A stretch of 64,000 nucleotides of DNA from Luteibacter anthropi (GTDB taxonomy: Bacteria > Pseudomonadota > Gammaproteobacteria > Xanthomonadales > Rhodanobacteraceae): assembly GCF_011759365.1 (NCBI RefSeq), contig NZ_JAARLZ010000002.1, forward strand, positions 62,001 to 126,000, given 5' to 3'. Shown here piece by piece: positions 1-9,226 of the stretch. Each line of letters begins with the position of its first letter. Position 1 is the stretch's first letter. Under the pieces are notes generated by a model, which saw only the letters and a list, made by a program, of their open reading frames with translations, had not been told where the DNA came from and ran no database searches. The translations under genes were made by a program, and so were the position numbers.

Positions 1-518
1 ATCAATCCCTCGCGCAAAACGAAGCAGAACGATCCGTTGTCTTGCGTGCACCATACGATGGAACGGTTTCCTCGGTCCTGATCAAGCCGGGGCAAGCTGT
101 AAGCGCCGGGCAAGCGCTGTTGTCGCTGGTACCACGAGGGTCAGCATTGCAAGCGCAATTACTGGTACCCAGTCGGGCGATAGGCTTTGTCCATGACGGG
201 ACCGATGTGGCGCTGCATTACCAGGCTTTTCCTTACCAGAAATTTGGAGTGCATCACGGCAGGGTGACCGGTGTCTCGCGTAGCGCATTGACACCCGCCG
301 AAGTCACTACCTTACTGGGCCAGCAGGCCACCAATGAGCCCATGTATCGCGTACAGGTGGCCTTGTCCGCGCAGAGCATCGATGCCTACGGCAAAGGCGA
401 AGCACTCAAGCCGGGCATGGCACTGGACGCCGATTTGCTCCTGGATCGTCGGCGCCTCATTGAGTGGGTATTCGAACCGCTGTATGGCATGCGTCGTCGT
501 GCCGAGGGCACCCGTTGA
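1..518 (+). CDS. HlyD-type membrane fusion protein of a peptide exporter, C-terminal part (5' end outside window)
   Basis: The reading frame is open from the left edge (first full codon at position 3) and ends at 516-518. The fragment contains a lipoyl/barrel-sandwich segment (RAPYDGTVSSV, then GQAVSAGQALLSLVP) followed by a beta-barrel region and a C-terminal segment ending YGMRRRAEGTR, as in the adaptors that pair with colicin-V/RaxB-type ABC exporters. Its TGA overlaps the ATG of the C39 exporter (TGATG), indicating translational coupling. The adaptor would span the periplasm between the inner-membrane exporter and an outer-membrane TolC channel; no TolC gene is adjacent here, so a TolC encoded elsewhere is implied. 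The family assignment rests on these motifs and the partner gene; the substrate is inferred from the downstream double-glycine protein. Confidence 0.85.
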   Translation, partial: QSLAQNEAERSVVLRAPYDGTVSSVLIKPGQAVSAGQALLSLVPRGSALQAQLLVPSRAIGFVHDGTDVALHYQAFPYQKFGVHHGRVTGVSRSALTPAEVTTLLGQQATNEPMYRVQVALSAQSIDAYGKGEALKPGMALDADLLLDRRRLIEWVFEPLYGMRRRAEGTR

Positions 519-2746
519 TGCGCCGCCTGTCTGAATCTGCGAACGATGTGCCCACGACCGGGACCGGAGAAGGTGTCGACATGGAGTGCTCGGCCTCCGT
601 GGACGCGAAAGCACGCCTGCATTTTGGCAGCGGCCGGCGGTTACCGCTGATACGCCAGGTCGAATCTGCGGAATGCGGCCTGGCCTGCCTTGCGATGATT
701 GCAGGCTACTACGGTCACCATACCGACTTGCCTGCTTTACGCCGGCGTTTCTCGCTTTCCCTCAAGGGCGTCACGTTGGCGCGCCTCGTGGACATGTCGC
801 AGTCACTTGGACTCACCGCCCGCCAGCTCCGGCTGGAGATGGACGAGCTTGGCCAGCTCCAGACGCCGTGCATCCTACATTGGGACCTGGATCATTTCGT
901 GGTACTGCGTGAGGTCCGACGCAAGCATGTAGTGATTCATGACCCTGCGGTGGGTGAACGGGTGATATCGCTGGCCGATGTCGACCGTCACTTCACCGGA
1001 GTGGCCCTGGAACTCAGCAAGGGGCCGGATTTTCAGCGTAAGCGACCCGAACCGCCCGTGTCGCTGCGCCTCCTGGCAGGTTCCATTCAAGGACTGGGGC
1101 GAAGCCTTGCGCAGATTTTCGCGCTGGCCTTGGTGCTGGAGTTATTCGCCCTCGCAGCGCCGCAGTTCATGCAGATGGTGGTCGATCAGGTGCTCGCTGA
1201 TGGTGACCGGGATTTACTGTCTTTCCTGGGGCTGAGCTTTTTATTGCTCCTGGTGCTGCAGACTACTGTATCAGCGCTGCGCACCTGGATAGTGATGTGG
1301 CTGGGGACACATATCAGCCTGAACTGGACAGGTAACGTATTCCAGCATTTGCTTCGACTTCCGCAGGCGTATTTCCTGAAGCGACATCTGGGTGACATCG
1401 TTTCGCGCTTTGGTGCCATCGATACGATTCAGCACACACTGACCACGCAGTTCATCGGCGTCATCCTTGATGGACTGATGGCCGGATTCACCTTGGTCGT
1501 GATGCTTCTCTACAGCTCCTTGCTCGCCGGACTTACAGCACTGGCATTACTTGTCTACGCGGCTTCACGAGTACTGTATTTCAGGGTTTATCAGGCATCC
1601 AACCTCAGCCAGATCGTGGTGAGCGCCAGGCAACAGAGTTGCTTCATGGAAACGGTTCGCGGAGTCCAGACCGTCCGCCTTCATAATCAGGGCCCTGCAC
1701 AAGCCTCCCGGTATCTCAATGCCACGGCGGACACGCTCAACACCTCCATCGCAGTGCAGCGGCTCAACTTGTGGTTTGGATCACTCAACAGCCTGACCAG
1801 TGGCGGGCAGCGGGTAGGAATTCTGTGGCTTGGTGCATGGCTTGCCCTGAAAGGAGAGTTCAGTGCGGGCATGTTGATGGCTTTCGTGGCCTACGCAGAT
1901 CAGTTCACCAGTCGCTCGGCCAGCCTGATCGACTACCTCATTCAGCTTCGGCTGATGCGCCTGCAGGGCGAGCGGCTGGCCGATATCGTACTGACCCCAG
2001 CCGAGCCCTTTACTGAGGGGAGCTACGTCGGCCCCTCACCCGAGCCTTCGATCCATTTTGAGAACGTCAGTTTTCGCTATGCAGAGGGAGAGCCATGGGT
2101 GTTGAAGGATTGTTCCTTCAGCATCGGCCCGGGCGAGTCAGTGGCCATCGTGGGGCCCTCGGGATGTGGCAAAAGCACGTTGGCCCGACTGATGCTGGGA
2201 CTACTGGATCCCCAGGCCGGCACGATCCGTATCGGAAACCTCGATCTCAGGCAGCTCGGAAAGCGAAGCTATCGCGAGATGGTGGGTAGTGTAATGCAGG
2301 ACGATCACCTGTTTGCGGGCTCGATCGCCGAAAACATCAGTTTCTTCGATGAGGCTGCAACACCTGAGCGCATCGAAGACGCCGCACGCCAGGCCCAGCT
2401 GCACGACGACATCATCGCCATGCCCATGGGCTACCACAGCCTGGTTGGTGATATGGGATCCAGTTTGTCCGGAGGACAGCAACAGCGCCTGCTGTTGGCT
2501 CGCGCCATCTACCGGACCCCTCGGATCCTGGTGCTCGACGAAGCCACCAGCCATCTTGATATTCCTCGAGAACGGGCGATCAGCGCCACGCTTGAGCGCA
2601 TGGCCATCACGCGCGTGATGATCGCTCACCGTCCGGAGACCATTGCCAGTGCGGAGCGCGTTCTGGTGGTGCACTCGGCTCAGGTGATGGAGGCGCGACC
2701 CGCCGCTAAGCCCCTGCATTCCAGCGAGACCCATCTCCCCGACTGA
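518..2746 (+). CDS. C39 peptidase-containing ABC exporter (CvaB/RaxB type)
   Basis: This is a bacteriocin-type exporter that cleaves double-glycine leaders and pumps the cargo out. The N-terminal C39 peptidase is intact: Cys53 in ESAECGLACLAM, His126 in LDHFVVL and Asp142 in VIHDPAVG. A six-helix ABC membrane domain follows (about residues 170-460). The C-terminal ATPase has Walker A GPSGCGKST near 545, signature LSGGQQQR near 649, and Walker B ILVLDEATSHLD near 672. The start at 518 overlaps the stop of the upstream HlyD gene; an in-frame ATG at 581 (MECSAS) is a possible alternative. The protein of about 742 residues has the normal family length. The likely substrate is the protein at 2839, whose leader ends in GGG. 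Confidence 0.93.
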   Translation: MRRLSESANDVPTTGTGEGVDMECSASVDAKARLHFGSGRRLPLIRQVESAECGLACLAMIAGYYGHHTDLPALRRRFSLSLKGVTLARLVDMSQSLGLTARQLRLEMDELGQLQTPCILHWDLDHFVVLREVRRKHVVIHDPAVGERVISLADVDRHFTGVALELSKGPDFQRKRPEPPVSLRLLAGSIQGLGRSLAQIFALALVLELFALAAPQFMQMVVDQVLADGDRDLLSFLGLSFLLLLVLQTTVSALRTWIVMWLGTHISLNWTGNVFQHLLRLPQAYFLKRHLGDIVSRFGAIDTIQHTLTTQFIGVILDGLMAGFTLVVMLLYSSLLAGLTALALLVYAASRVLYFRVYQASNLSQIVVSARQQSCFMETVRGVQTVRLHNQGPAQASRYLNATADTLNTSIAVQRLNLWFGSLNSLTSGGQRVGILWLGAWLALKGEFSAGMLMAFVAYADQFTSRSASLIDYLIQLRLMRLQGERLADIVLTPAEPFTEGSYVGPSPEPSIHFENVSFRYAEGEPWVLKDCSFSIGPGESVAIVGPSGCGKSTLARLMLGLLDPQAGTIRIGNLDLRQLGKRSYREMVGSVMQDDHLFAGSIAENISFFDEAATPERIEDAARQAQLHDDIIAMPMGYHSLVGDMGSSLSGGQQQRLLLARAIYRTPRILVLDEATSHLDIPRERAISATLERMAITRVMIAHRPETIASAERVLVVHSAQVMEARPAAKPLHSSETHLPD

Positions 2747-2838
2747 CACACCCAAGGAGAACGTAAGCACGACCGAACCTGAAGATAGTGTTCTGACATC
2801 AGTACAGGCTTTCCCACTGACCACAAAGGAATAGGATC

Positions 2839-3429
2839 ATGCGATTGATTACACGAGAAGAAGCCAATCAGGTAGGCGGCGGTATCACCAAGATACCCGT
2901 GACGACCCTTCCGCCGACCGGCGTGACGGGTTACTACACCGCACCGCTGAACCCTGGTGAGATCATCGTGGGAAATTACCACCAGCCGGGTATCGGCGGT
3001 TCGATGACCGGTAGAAGTAGCAGCCCGTTTGGTTCTACCAATCCCGAGTCTGCCAAGCTCTATCTGCCTTATCATTCACCGGACGGATTGACTTATAACC
3101 CAGATGTCTTTTCGGGACTAACCATCAGTGCAGATATGAGCGGCACAAATCTTGTGGCGTCGGCGTCTTTGAGTTCAAGCATTTCAACTCATGCCTTCAA
3201 TGTTACCTTGAGCGGGACTCTTGATCCAGCATCGGGCAGTGTAAGCACGGCTATCAATGGTAGCTATACACATAATGGCGTCGAAGCTACGTTTCACTTT
3301 GACCAGGCTGTTTTGAAGGGTGCTACGCAGTTTACGTTTGGGCCGCATAACGAGTATTACCTTGGCTTGCTGATCGAGAAGAAGGCAGACAAGGGGTGGG
3401 ATGGAATGTTGACGCTGGGTGCCAAGTAA
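2839..3429 (+). CDS. Double-glycine leader protein, putative cargo of the C39 exporter
   Basis: A 196-aa protein beginning MRLITREEANQVGGG, a typical class-II-bacteriocin leader (hydrophobic and acidic positions before a Gly-Gly site, residues 13-15). An AAGGA ribosome site lies about 8 bases upstream of the ATG. The mature part, about 181 residues, is long for a bacteriocin, lacks cysteines, and is rich in Ser/Thr/Gly with alternating hydrophobic residues from about residue 90 on, suggesting beta strands. It lies 92 bases after the C39 exporter gene. I recognise no family for the mature part: it could be a large bacteriocin, a surface protein or a signalling protein. The AT-richer base composition, shared with the next three genes, hints at a transferred block. 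Confidence 0.75.
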   Translation: MRLITREEANQVGGGITKIPVTTLPPTGVTGYYTAPLNPGEIIVGNYHQPGIGGSMTGRSSSPFGSTNPESAKLYLPYHSPDGLTYNPDVFSGLTISADMSGTNLVASASLSSSISTHAFNVTLSGTLDPASGSVSTAINGSYTHNGVEATFHFDQAVLKGATQFTFGPHNEYYLGLLIEKKADKGWDGMLTLGAK

Positions 3430-3450
3430 GCGGCATCCCAATACAATCAG

Positions 3451-3490
3451 CAAAGCGCGGGTGGTTGTGCTGCCCGTGCTTTGTTCTCTG
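3451..3490 (+). terminator. Hairpin after the double-glycine gene, possible terminator or attenuating stem
   Basis: CAAAGCGCGGG (3451-3461) pairs with CCCGTGCTTTG (3473-3483) with one G-U pair and an 11-base loop. The stretch that follows is only moderately T-rich (TTCTCTGT), so it may be a leaky terminator or an mRNA-stabilising stem between the cargo gene and the first protease gene, whose start is about 30 bases further on. Confidence 0.45.
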
Positions 3491-3511
3491 TAGGTTGAAG
3501 CGGAAAAGATC

Positions 3512-4834
3512 ATGAGGCGACTAGGAATTCTATTGCTGGGAGTATCGTTGTCGTCTGCTGCCACGACATCCGTGCCCCATATGAATCTTCACGACGGAGC
3601 CGGGAGTCTCGATGCCATGCGCGCAGGCGACCTGGAAAAAATCGAAACCATTCGAAGGGCCGCGCATGGCCCTGATTTCTATATTTCAGATGTCATTTAT
3701 TCGCGAATGACAGGTGACCTGGAGGCGTCGGATAGTAAAGCGCGGGAGTGTGTACGCCAAGCTGAGTTGCAGGACGGACCATCAACGGCGTTCATTTGCA
3801 AGGCCTTGATGGCGGGTAACAATCTAATGCACGGTAATATCGCCGAATGGGCGACGAAGCTTGCTCAATTAAAGTCATCCAGTGGCGAGTTTATTGAAGG
3901 TACGCGCTTGCCTGTGCGTAGCGTTCTAGATGATGTGGATGATTTTTCCAGGTGGACGCATATTCCTGTTGCATCTATCCTGAATTCGCCGAAAAGGCCT
4001 TATCGACTCCCGTTCAAGCACGTCTTTTCACCTGGTGGCATGGATGATATATCCGGCGTTTTCCTGGACATTCAGATGAACGGGCATCCCGTTACTCTGA
4101 GCTTTGACACCGGTTCATTTTCCACGATTATTTCCACGGCCGATGCTCGCGCGGCAAAGATTCCGCTTCAGCAGGGATGGGTTGTCGTGCAGGGAACCAC
4201 TGGCGCGAATACCTCTTCATCCTTGGGTATCGCAAAGCAGGTTCATATTGGAGACATTGCTCTCAGCCAATGGCCCGTTGTCAGTCTTCCTGATGCGCGG
4301 CTTGGCGCGATAGGTCTGGACGTTATGTCGCATCTCGGACCTATGTTGATTACATATGACGGCGTTCAATTGCTGTCCCGCGACGAGATGGAGGCTATTT
4401 CATGTCAAAAGCCTATCGCGTTGTCTTCGTTGCTTACCGGGTGGGTCGGAGGCCTTCGTTTTCCGGTCACTATCGATGGTGCGCCGCACATGGCCCTTTT
4501 AGATACGGGATCATCGAGCTACCTGACGAAAATGGGTGGCCAGACGGACGAGATGTCACCGGCCAGACAGAAAGATATCCAGACAGCGAATGGAAGATTT
4601 ACAACGAACTACTCAGAAAAAAAGGTGTCGCTTATCGCGGGGCCCATTCGTACTTCCGTGACTGCCGAGATACTACCAGTCCCCAAACTCGACTATGAGT
4701 ACTCGCTGGGCTCAGGTTTTTTGAAGGACGCAAATGTCTTCATTGATTTCTCTTCCCGCAGGGCTTGTATCCTGTCAAAGGATATAACAAAGTCAGATGT
4801 CTCGGTGATCCGCCCTGACGCTCCGCAAGGCTGA
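3512..4834 (+). CDS. Secreted retropepsin-like aspartyl protease, paralogue 1
   Basis: A 440-aa protein with a short signal peptide (MRRLGILLLGVSLSSAATT). An N-terminal helical region of about 150 residues is shared with its two neighbours. Two retropepsin-type halves follow, each with a catalytic Asp: FDTGSFS with Asp199 and LDTGSSS with Asp331. Each half has the psi-loop context (VNGHPVTLSFDTGS, IDGAPHMALLDTGS). Having both Asp residues in one chain suggests an internal pseudo-dimer like pepsin, although the sequences look retroviral-type. It is the first of three tandem paralogues behind a C39 exporter and its cargo. A role in processing that cargo or in self-protection is inference only. 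Confidence 0.82.
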   Translation: MRRLGILLLGVSLSSAATTSVPHMNLHDGAGSLDAMRAGDLEKIETIRRAAHGPDFYISDVIYSRMTGDLEASDSKARECVRQAELQDGPSTAFICKALMAGNNLMHGNIAEWATKLAQLKSSSGEFIEGTRLPVRSVLDDVDDFSRWTHIPVASILNSPKRPYRLPFKHVFSPGGMDDISGVFLDIQMNGHPVTLSFDTGSFSTIISTADARAAKIPLQQGWVVVQGTTGANTSSSLGIAKQVHIGDIALSQWPVVSLPDARLGAIGLDVMSHLGPMLITYDGVQLLSRDEMEAISCQKPIALSSLLTGWVGGLRFPVTIDGAPHMALLDTGSSSYLTKMGGQTDEMSPARQKDIQTANGRFTTNYSEKKVSLIAGPIRTSVTAEILPVPKLDYEYSLGSGFLKDANVFIDFSSRRACILSKDITKSDVSVIRPDAPQG

Positions 4835-4841
4835 TAAGGCG

Positions 4842-6161
4842 ATGATCCTTAGGTTTTTACTGCTTGGGGTTTCGTTATCGTCTGTGGTGACAACGCCTCG
4901 GCATCACGTAACTTTGCGCGACCCTGCCGGTGCCCTGGAGGCGATGCGTTACGGCGACCTGGTAAAAGTGAATGCAATTCGTCAAAACTCACAGGGGGGC
5001 GAGCATTATGTAGCCGACGTCATTTATTCGCGTATGGTCTATGATTTGGATGCTTCGGACCAGAAAAGCCAGGAATGCATTCGGCAGGCAGAGTTGCAAA
5101 ATGGTCCTACAGTGGCTTTTATTTGCAGAGCGCTGGCCGCCGGCAATGATTTATTGCGCGGTAATATCTCGGGCTGGGCGAGCAAGCTCGCGCAGTTGAA
5201 ATCATCCAGTGGTGAATTCATAGCGGGAACGTCCCTGCCTGTGAGTGATGTTCTGGATGATGTAGAAGACTATGCCAGGTGGTCGCATATATCCGGTACG
5301 TCAACGCTAAGTCTGCCGCATGGATCCTATCGCCTTCCTTTCAAGCATGTATTTATGCCCAATCGGACATCTGAAGTCGCGGGTGTCTTTGTAGACGCCA
5401 AAGTCAATGGGCGCCCCATCTCACTTTTTTTTGATACGGGGGCCGCCTCGACATATCTGTACGAGCCCGATGCGCGCGCAGCCAAGGTGCTGCTCCAATC
5501 GGGCTGGACGCCTGTAACGGGAACCACGGGTGCGGATTCCGCATCTTCCCTTGGCATTGCAAATCAGATTCAGCTAGGTGACATAACTCTACGCCATTGG
5601 CCCATCGTCGCCTTAAAAGGCGCACGGCTAGGTGCCATTGGCTTAGATGTCATGTCTCGCTTGGGCCCCATGCTTATCACCCATGATGGTGTGCAATTGC
5701 TATCTGCAGATGCATCGGCCATACCATGCGAGCAGCCTATTGTTCTAGCTTCGCCGCTAACCGGGTTTGGTGGAGGGCTTCGTTTTCCCGTAACCATTGA
5801 CGGTCAACCTGAATTTGCAGCTCTGGATACAGGGGCATCCAACTATCTGATGAAAGTAGGGGCGGCAGAAGGGGAGATGGAATCGAGCAAGAAGAAAGAT
5901 ATCCAGACGGCAAACGGGGTGACCACCGTTACCTATGCTGAGAAACGCGTATCCCTCATCGCAGGCCCCATTCGTTCTGCGGTCACTGCCCAGATATTTG
6001 CGGGACATAAGCTCGACTTCATGTACTCGCTCGGCTCAGACTTTCTGAAAGACGCCAATGTCTTCATTGACTTCTCTTCCCACAGGGCCTGCATTCTACC
6101 CAAGGAAGGAGGGGCGGCGGATGCCTCGACAAACCACCGTGACGTTTCGCAATCGAAGTGA
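4842..6161 (+). CDS. Secreted retropepsin-like aspartyl protease, paralogue 2
   Basis: A 439-aa paralogue of the preceding gene starting 7 bases after its stop, with an AAGGCG ribosome site before the ATG. The signal peptide is MILRFLLLGVSLSSVV. Catalytic-type motifs are FFDTGAAS (Asp198) and LDTGASN (Asp329); here both motifs carry DTGA where paralogue 1 has DTGS. Long stretches match paralogue 1 almost word for word (YRLPFKHVF, LGAIGLDVMS, FLKDANVFIDFSS), so the array arose by tandem duplication. Spacing implies co-transcription with paralogue 1. Substrate unknown. Confidence 0.82.
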   Translation: MILRFLLLGVSLSSVVTTPRHHVTLRDPAGALEAMRYGDLVKVNAIRQNSQGGEHYVADVIYSRMVYDLDASDQKSQECIRQAELQNGPTVAFICRALAAGNDLLRGNISGWASKLAQLKSSSGEFIAGTSLPVSDVLDDVEDYARWSHISGTSTLSLPHGSYRLPFKHVFMPNRTSEVAGVFVDAKVNGRPISLFFDTGAASTYLYEPDARAAKVLLQSGWTPVTGTTGADSASSLGIANQIQLGDITLRHWPIVALKGARLGAIGLDVMSRLGPMLITHDGVQLLSADASAIPCEQPIVLASPLTGFGGGLRFPVTIDGQPEFAALDTGASNYLMKVGAAEGEMESSKKKDIQTANGVTTVTYAEKRVSLIAGPIRSAVTAQIFAGHKLDFMYSLGSDFLKDANVFIDFSSHRACILPKEGGAADASTNHRDVSQSK

Positions 6162-6317
6162 TTCGGGAGGCGTATCAAATCCATAAAACCGCCAACTAGG
6201 AAGGGAAGGTATATTAACGTCAGCGGCCAGGTAAGCACGGGTTTCAGATAATGTGCCGGACTCAGGTGGGTCGACTTCATGAGCTCTGCTCTCTAAATAA
6301 ATGAAGATAGCAATATA

Positions 6318-7643
6318 ATGAAGCGGTTTGGATTTCTCTTGCTCGGCGCCCCACTCATATCACTGGCTGCCGCGCCAGCAGAAAGGATCACGCTGCACGA
6401 TGGGGCAGGGAGCCTGGATGCGATGGCCTCCGGTGACCTAAAAAAGGCTGAGGACGCGCTTAGATTCAGCCAAGGTGCCAATCACTACATTGCAGATGTC
6501 GTTTACTCGCGGATGACATACGACCTGGATGCCTCGGACCGAAAGTCCGAAGAATGCGTCAGGCAGGCTGGATTGCATGATGATCCGTCAACCGTGTTCA
6601 TCTGCAGGGCGCTGGCGGCCGGCAATGATTTGATGCGAGGTGATATCGCGGGTTGGGCGAACAAGCTCGCTCAATTGAAGGCGTCGAGTGGCAAGTTGGT
6701 TCCAGGAACGTCGTTTGCGACACGCAATGTACTTGCCGACGTCGAAGACTATACAAGCTGGGTTCGCACACCCCATTCATCAGTACTGGATCCGTTGAAA
6801 CGAAGCTACAACCTTCCGCTAAAGCATGCCTTCGGGCCTGCCTCGGCATCTGAACTGCCTGGTGTTTTCGTCAACGTACTGGTGAACGGGCATCCGCTCA
6901 CCTTGAGTTTTGATACAGGGTCATTCATGTCCATCCTGTCTGAATCCAGCGCCAGTGCTGCCAACATCTCGATTCAATCCGGATGGTTCACGATTCGAAG
7001 CACTAACGGCGCAGAGGCATCATCTTCCCTTGGTATTGCCAGGAAGATCAGTATCGGAGGGATAACTCTCAATCAATGGTCTATGGCCGTTCTTCCGGGA
7101 GCGCGGTTCGGCGCAGTTGGACTGGACGCGATTTCGCGCCTGGGACCCATGCTTATTACCTATGATGGCGTGCGACTTCTTTCTCGGGAAGCGACGGCAG
7201 CGATACCGTGTCAACAGGCCATCATTTTGTCCTCCCTCCTTACTGGCACGGTGGGTGGCCTCCGCTTTCCTATCACGATCGATGGACAGCCGCATATCGC
7301 CATGCTGGATACAGGATCGTCTGGTTATTTGACCAGAGTAGGTGGCGAGGCAGATGAGGTGACAGATGCCAGACTAAAAGATATCCAGACAGTGAATGGT
7401 AGATTCACGGTGAGCTACGCGGAGAAGAGGGTTTCGTTGATTGCAGGCCCTATCCATACCTCCGTGACTGCCGAGATACGACCGGGCCCCAAGCTCGACT
7501 ATGAGTACGCGCTGGGCTCCGGTTTTCTTAAAGACGCCAATGTCTTCATCGACTTCTCTTCCCACAGGGCCTGCATCCTGCCGAAAGAAGCGGGTAAGTC
7601 AGATGCTTCGGCTACCTCCCCTGATCCCTCGCAATCGAAGTGA
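6318..7643 (+). CDS. Secreted retropepsin-like aspartyl protease, paralogue 3
   Basis: The third paralogue, 441 aa, with signal peptide MKRFGFLLLGAPLISLAA and motifs FDTGSFM (Asp199) and LDTGSSG (Asp331). It is separated from paralogue 2 by 156 bases ending in an AT-rich stretch (CTCTCTAAATAAATG), so it may have its own promoter. The second-half sequence resembles paralogue 1 more than paralogue 2 (YLTRVGGEADE vs YLTKMGGQTDE). The gene is convergent with the unknown gene at 7667, with 23 bases between them. Confidence 0.82.
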   Translation: MKRFGFLLLGAPLISLAAAPAERITLHDGAGSLDAMASGDLKKAEDALRFSQGANHYIADVVYSRMTYDLDASDRKSEECVRQAGLHDDPSTVFICRALAAGNDLMRGDIAGWANKLAQLKASSGKLVPGTSFATRNVLADVEDYTSWVRTPHSSVLDPLKRSYNLPLKHAFGPASASELPGVFVNVLVNGHPLTLSFDTGSFMSILSESSASAANISIQSGWFTIRSTNGAEASSSLGIARKISIGGITLNQWSMAVLPGARFGAVGLDAISRLGPMLITYDGVRLLSREATAAIPCQQAIILSSLLTGTVGGLRFPITIDGQPHIAMLDTGSSGYLTRVGGEADEVTDARLKDIQTVNGRFTVSYAEKRVSLIAGPIHTSVTAEIRPGPKLDYEYALGSGFLKDANVFIDFSSHRACILPKEAGKSDASATSPDPSQSK

Positions 7644-7666
7644 CTCAGGATGGCCGATAACGAGCG

Positions 7667-9190
7667 TCAGTTCGCCTTGATGGCGCCCACACTGGAAACA
7701 AGCCCGGTCATCGCGTGAACGCGATCCAACGTAGCCTGCGATACCGCGGGCGGCTGCGCATCGTCGCCCTTCTTGCGTGGTGGATCGAGCAGGCTGAGCA
7801 GGTCTTCCGTATGGCTGCGCTGCGCCGGCGAGGTGGTTTCGCTGACCATCTGTCCCATGATGTATTTCTTGTCATGGGTGGCCTGGTTTGCCGACTGGGT
7901 GACGCTTGCAGCCACCAGGCGTCCCTTGACGTAGGCCATATGGGTGTTGGTGGTGGCCGAGTCGTCGATCTGCCGGTAGATGTAGTTCTGCAGCTCCGGC
8001 TTCCCGCCCATCTGCATCGAAGCGCCCGGTGATGGCGCCGTGTGATAGCTCGCCTTCAGGTGTGACGACTGCTGCTGGTCGATGGTGCGGTCGTTTGCGC
8101 CGATGCCGCCGAGCCGGGTCTGCTGCGAGAGCTGGTACGAGAACGTATCCAGCTCCTCGGGGTGCATGGGATTGGGCGCGCTGCTGGCCTGGCCGATCGT
8201 GGCCGTGAAGTCGGCCAGCCCGGTCAACACGGCATGATCTTTCGCGTTGAGGTTGCGTACGCCATCGCTGGGCGTCGTGGCCGCTGCGGGCGGATACGAG
8301 GCATTGAGCTGGCTGAAGGCATCCTTGAACAGGCCCGCCAGCTTCTTGTCGCCCTGGCCACGACTGGTCGCCGCGTCGATCTGGTCGAGGTAGTTCGAGA
8401 TGGCGGCCTTGCGCTGGTTCTGGTTGCCCCAGAGGGCGGTGTTGCGCATGTCCATGGCAACATCGATCTTGCCGCCGGGGCCATCGACCTTCACGCTGCG
8501 TGTGTCGGTGCCCGCATGGAAGTCGATGGTCTGCGCCGCACCGCCCAGGGTGGGCACATTGGCCTTGAAGTCCACGGAAGCGATCCGCGAATCGCCTTCG
8601 GTCAGGCCTTGCAGCGATAGCTTCGGCGGCGTGGAGCTCATGCCGTCCAGCATGTCCTGGAAGGCACCGCCAAGCCTGGCGACCGACTGGCGATCTTCCG
8701 CGCTCAGGGACTGGCTGCTGCTCATATCGATGGACAGGCCATCCTCGCCTGAGTGCAGCGTGATCTTGACGCTCGCACCACTGGTCAGCTTGACCGACAG
8801 CGAGGTATCGCTCGGCGGCGTATCCACGGGTGGTGCGACAAGGCCGGTCTGCGTCGTCGCGGTCGGTGCGGCGGACGTGAGCTTCACGTCCGAGCCGTCC
8901 GCACCCAGGCGCGAGAGAAGGGCCTTGCCGAGGCCGGCGAACAGGCCCGACGCCGATGCCGCGCCTGCGTTGCGCTCAAGCATCGCGCCCAGGGCACTGT
9001 TCGAATAGCGTTCGGCCGCACTTTGCCCACCCGGCGCATAGGTGTCGTCGGTGGCCGTGGACGCGCCAAGCGTGACCTGCACCGACGGCTGCGCCGCAGC
9101 GGCTGCCTTTCGCGAGGAAAGGGCCATGAGGCGATCCTGCCAGCCAGTGCTGGCGGCTGCGTTCGTACCGGTCAGGCTCAGTGGATTCAT
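7667..9190 (-). CDS. Protein of unknown function, Ala/Ser/Thr/Gln-rich, no signal peptide
   Basis: A 507-aa protein with a good start: AAGGA 9 bases before ATG at 9190. The N-terminal ~110 residues are rich in Ala, Ser, Thr and Gly and look disordered (MNPLSLTGTNAAASTGW). No signal peptide or membrane helix is visible. The C-terminal part contains DPPRKKGDDAQPP. Composition resembles type III substrates or hook-length-type proteins, but I do not recognise a family. It lies 36 bases downstream of ilvA on the same strand and may be read from the ilvA transcript, although no functional link is apparent. Base composition matches the high-GC core of the window. Confidence 0.7.
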   Translation of the reverse strand: MNPLSLTGTNAAASTGWQDRLMALSSRKAAAAAQPSVQVTLGASTATDDTYAPGGQSAAERYSNSALGAMLERNAGAASASGLFAGLGKALLSRLGADGSDVKLTSAAPTATTQTGLVAPPVDTPPSDTSLSVKLTSGASVKITLHSGEDGLSIDMSSSQSLSAEDRQSVARLGGAFQDMLDGMSSTPPKLSLQGLTEGDSRIASVDFKANVPTLGGAAQTIDFHAGTDTRSVKVDGPGGKIDVAMDMRNTALWGNQNQRKAAISNYLDQIDAATSRGQGDKKLAGLFKDAFSQLNASYPPAAATTPSDGVRNLNAKDHAVLTGLADFTATIGQASSAPNPMHPEELDTFSYQLSQQTRLGGIGANDRTIDQQQSSHLKASYHTAPSPGASMQMGGKPELQNYIYRQIDDSATTNTHMAYVKGRLVAASVTQSANQATHDKKYIMGQMVSETTSPAQRSHTEDLLSLLDPPRKKGDDAQPPAVSQATLDRVHAMTGLVSSVGAIKAN

Positions 9191-9226
9191 GCGTCGGTGT
9201 CCTTGGGAACGGCTCCTTCGACGTCT

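Noticed and set aside
2747-2838. Possible second small peptide gene after the exporter (AAGGAG at about 2755)
   Set aside because: The frame after this ribosome-like site has no ATG, GTG or TTG in the right place and no GG leader.
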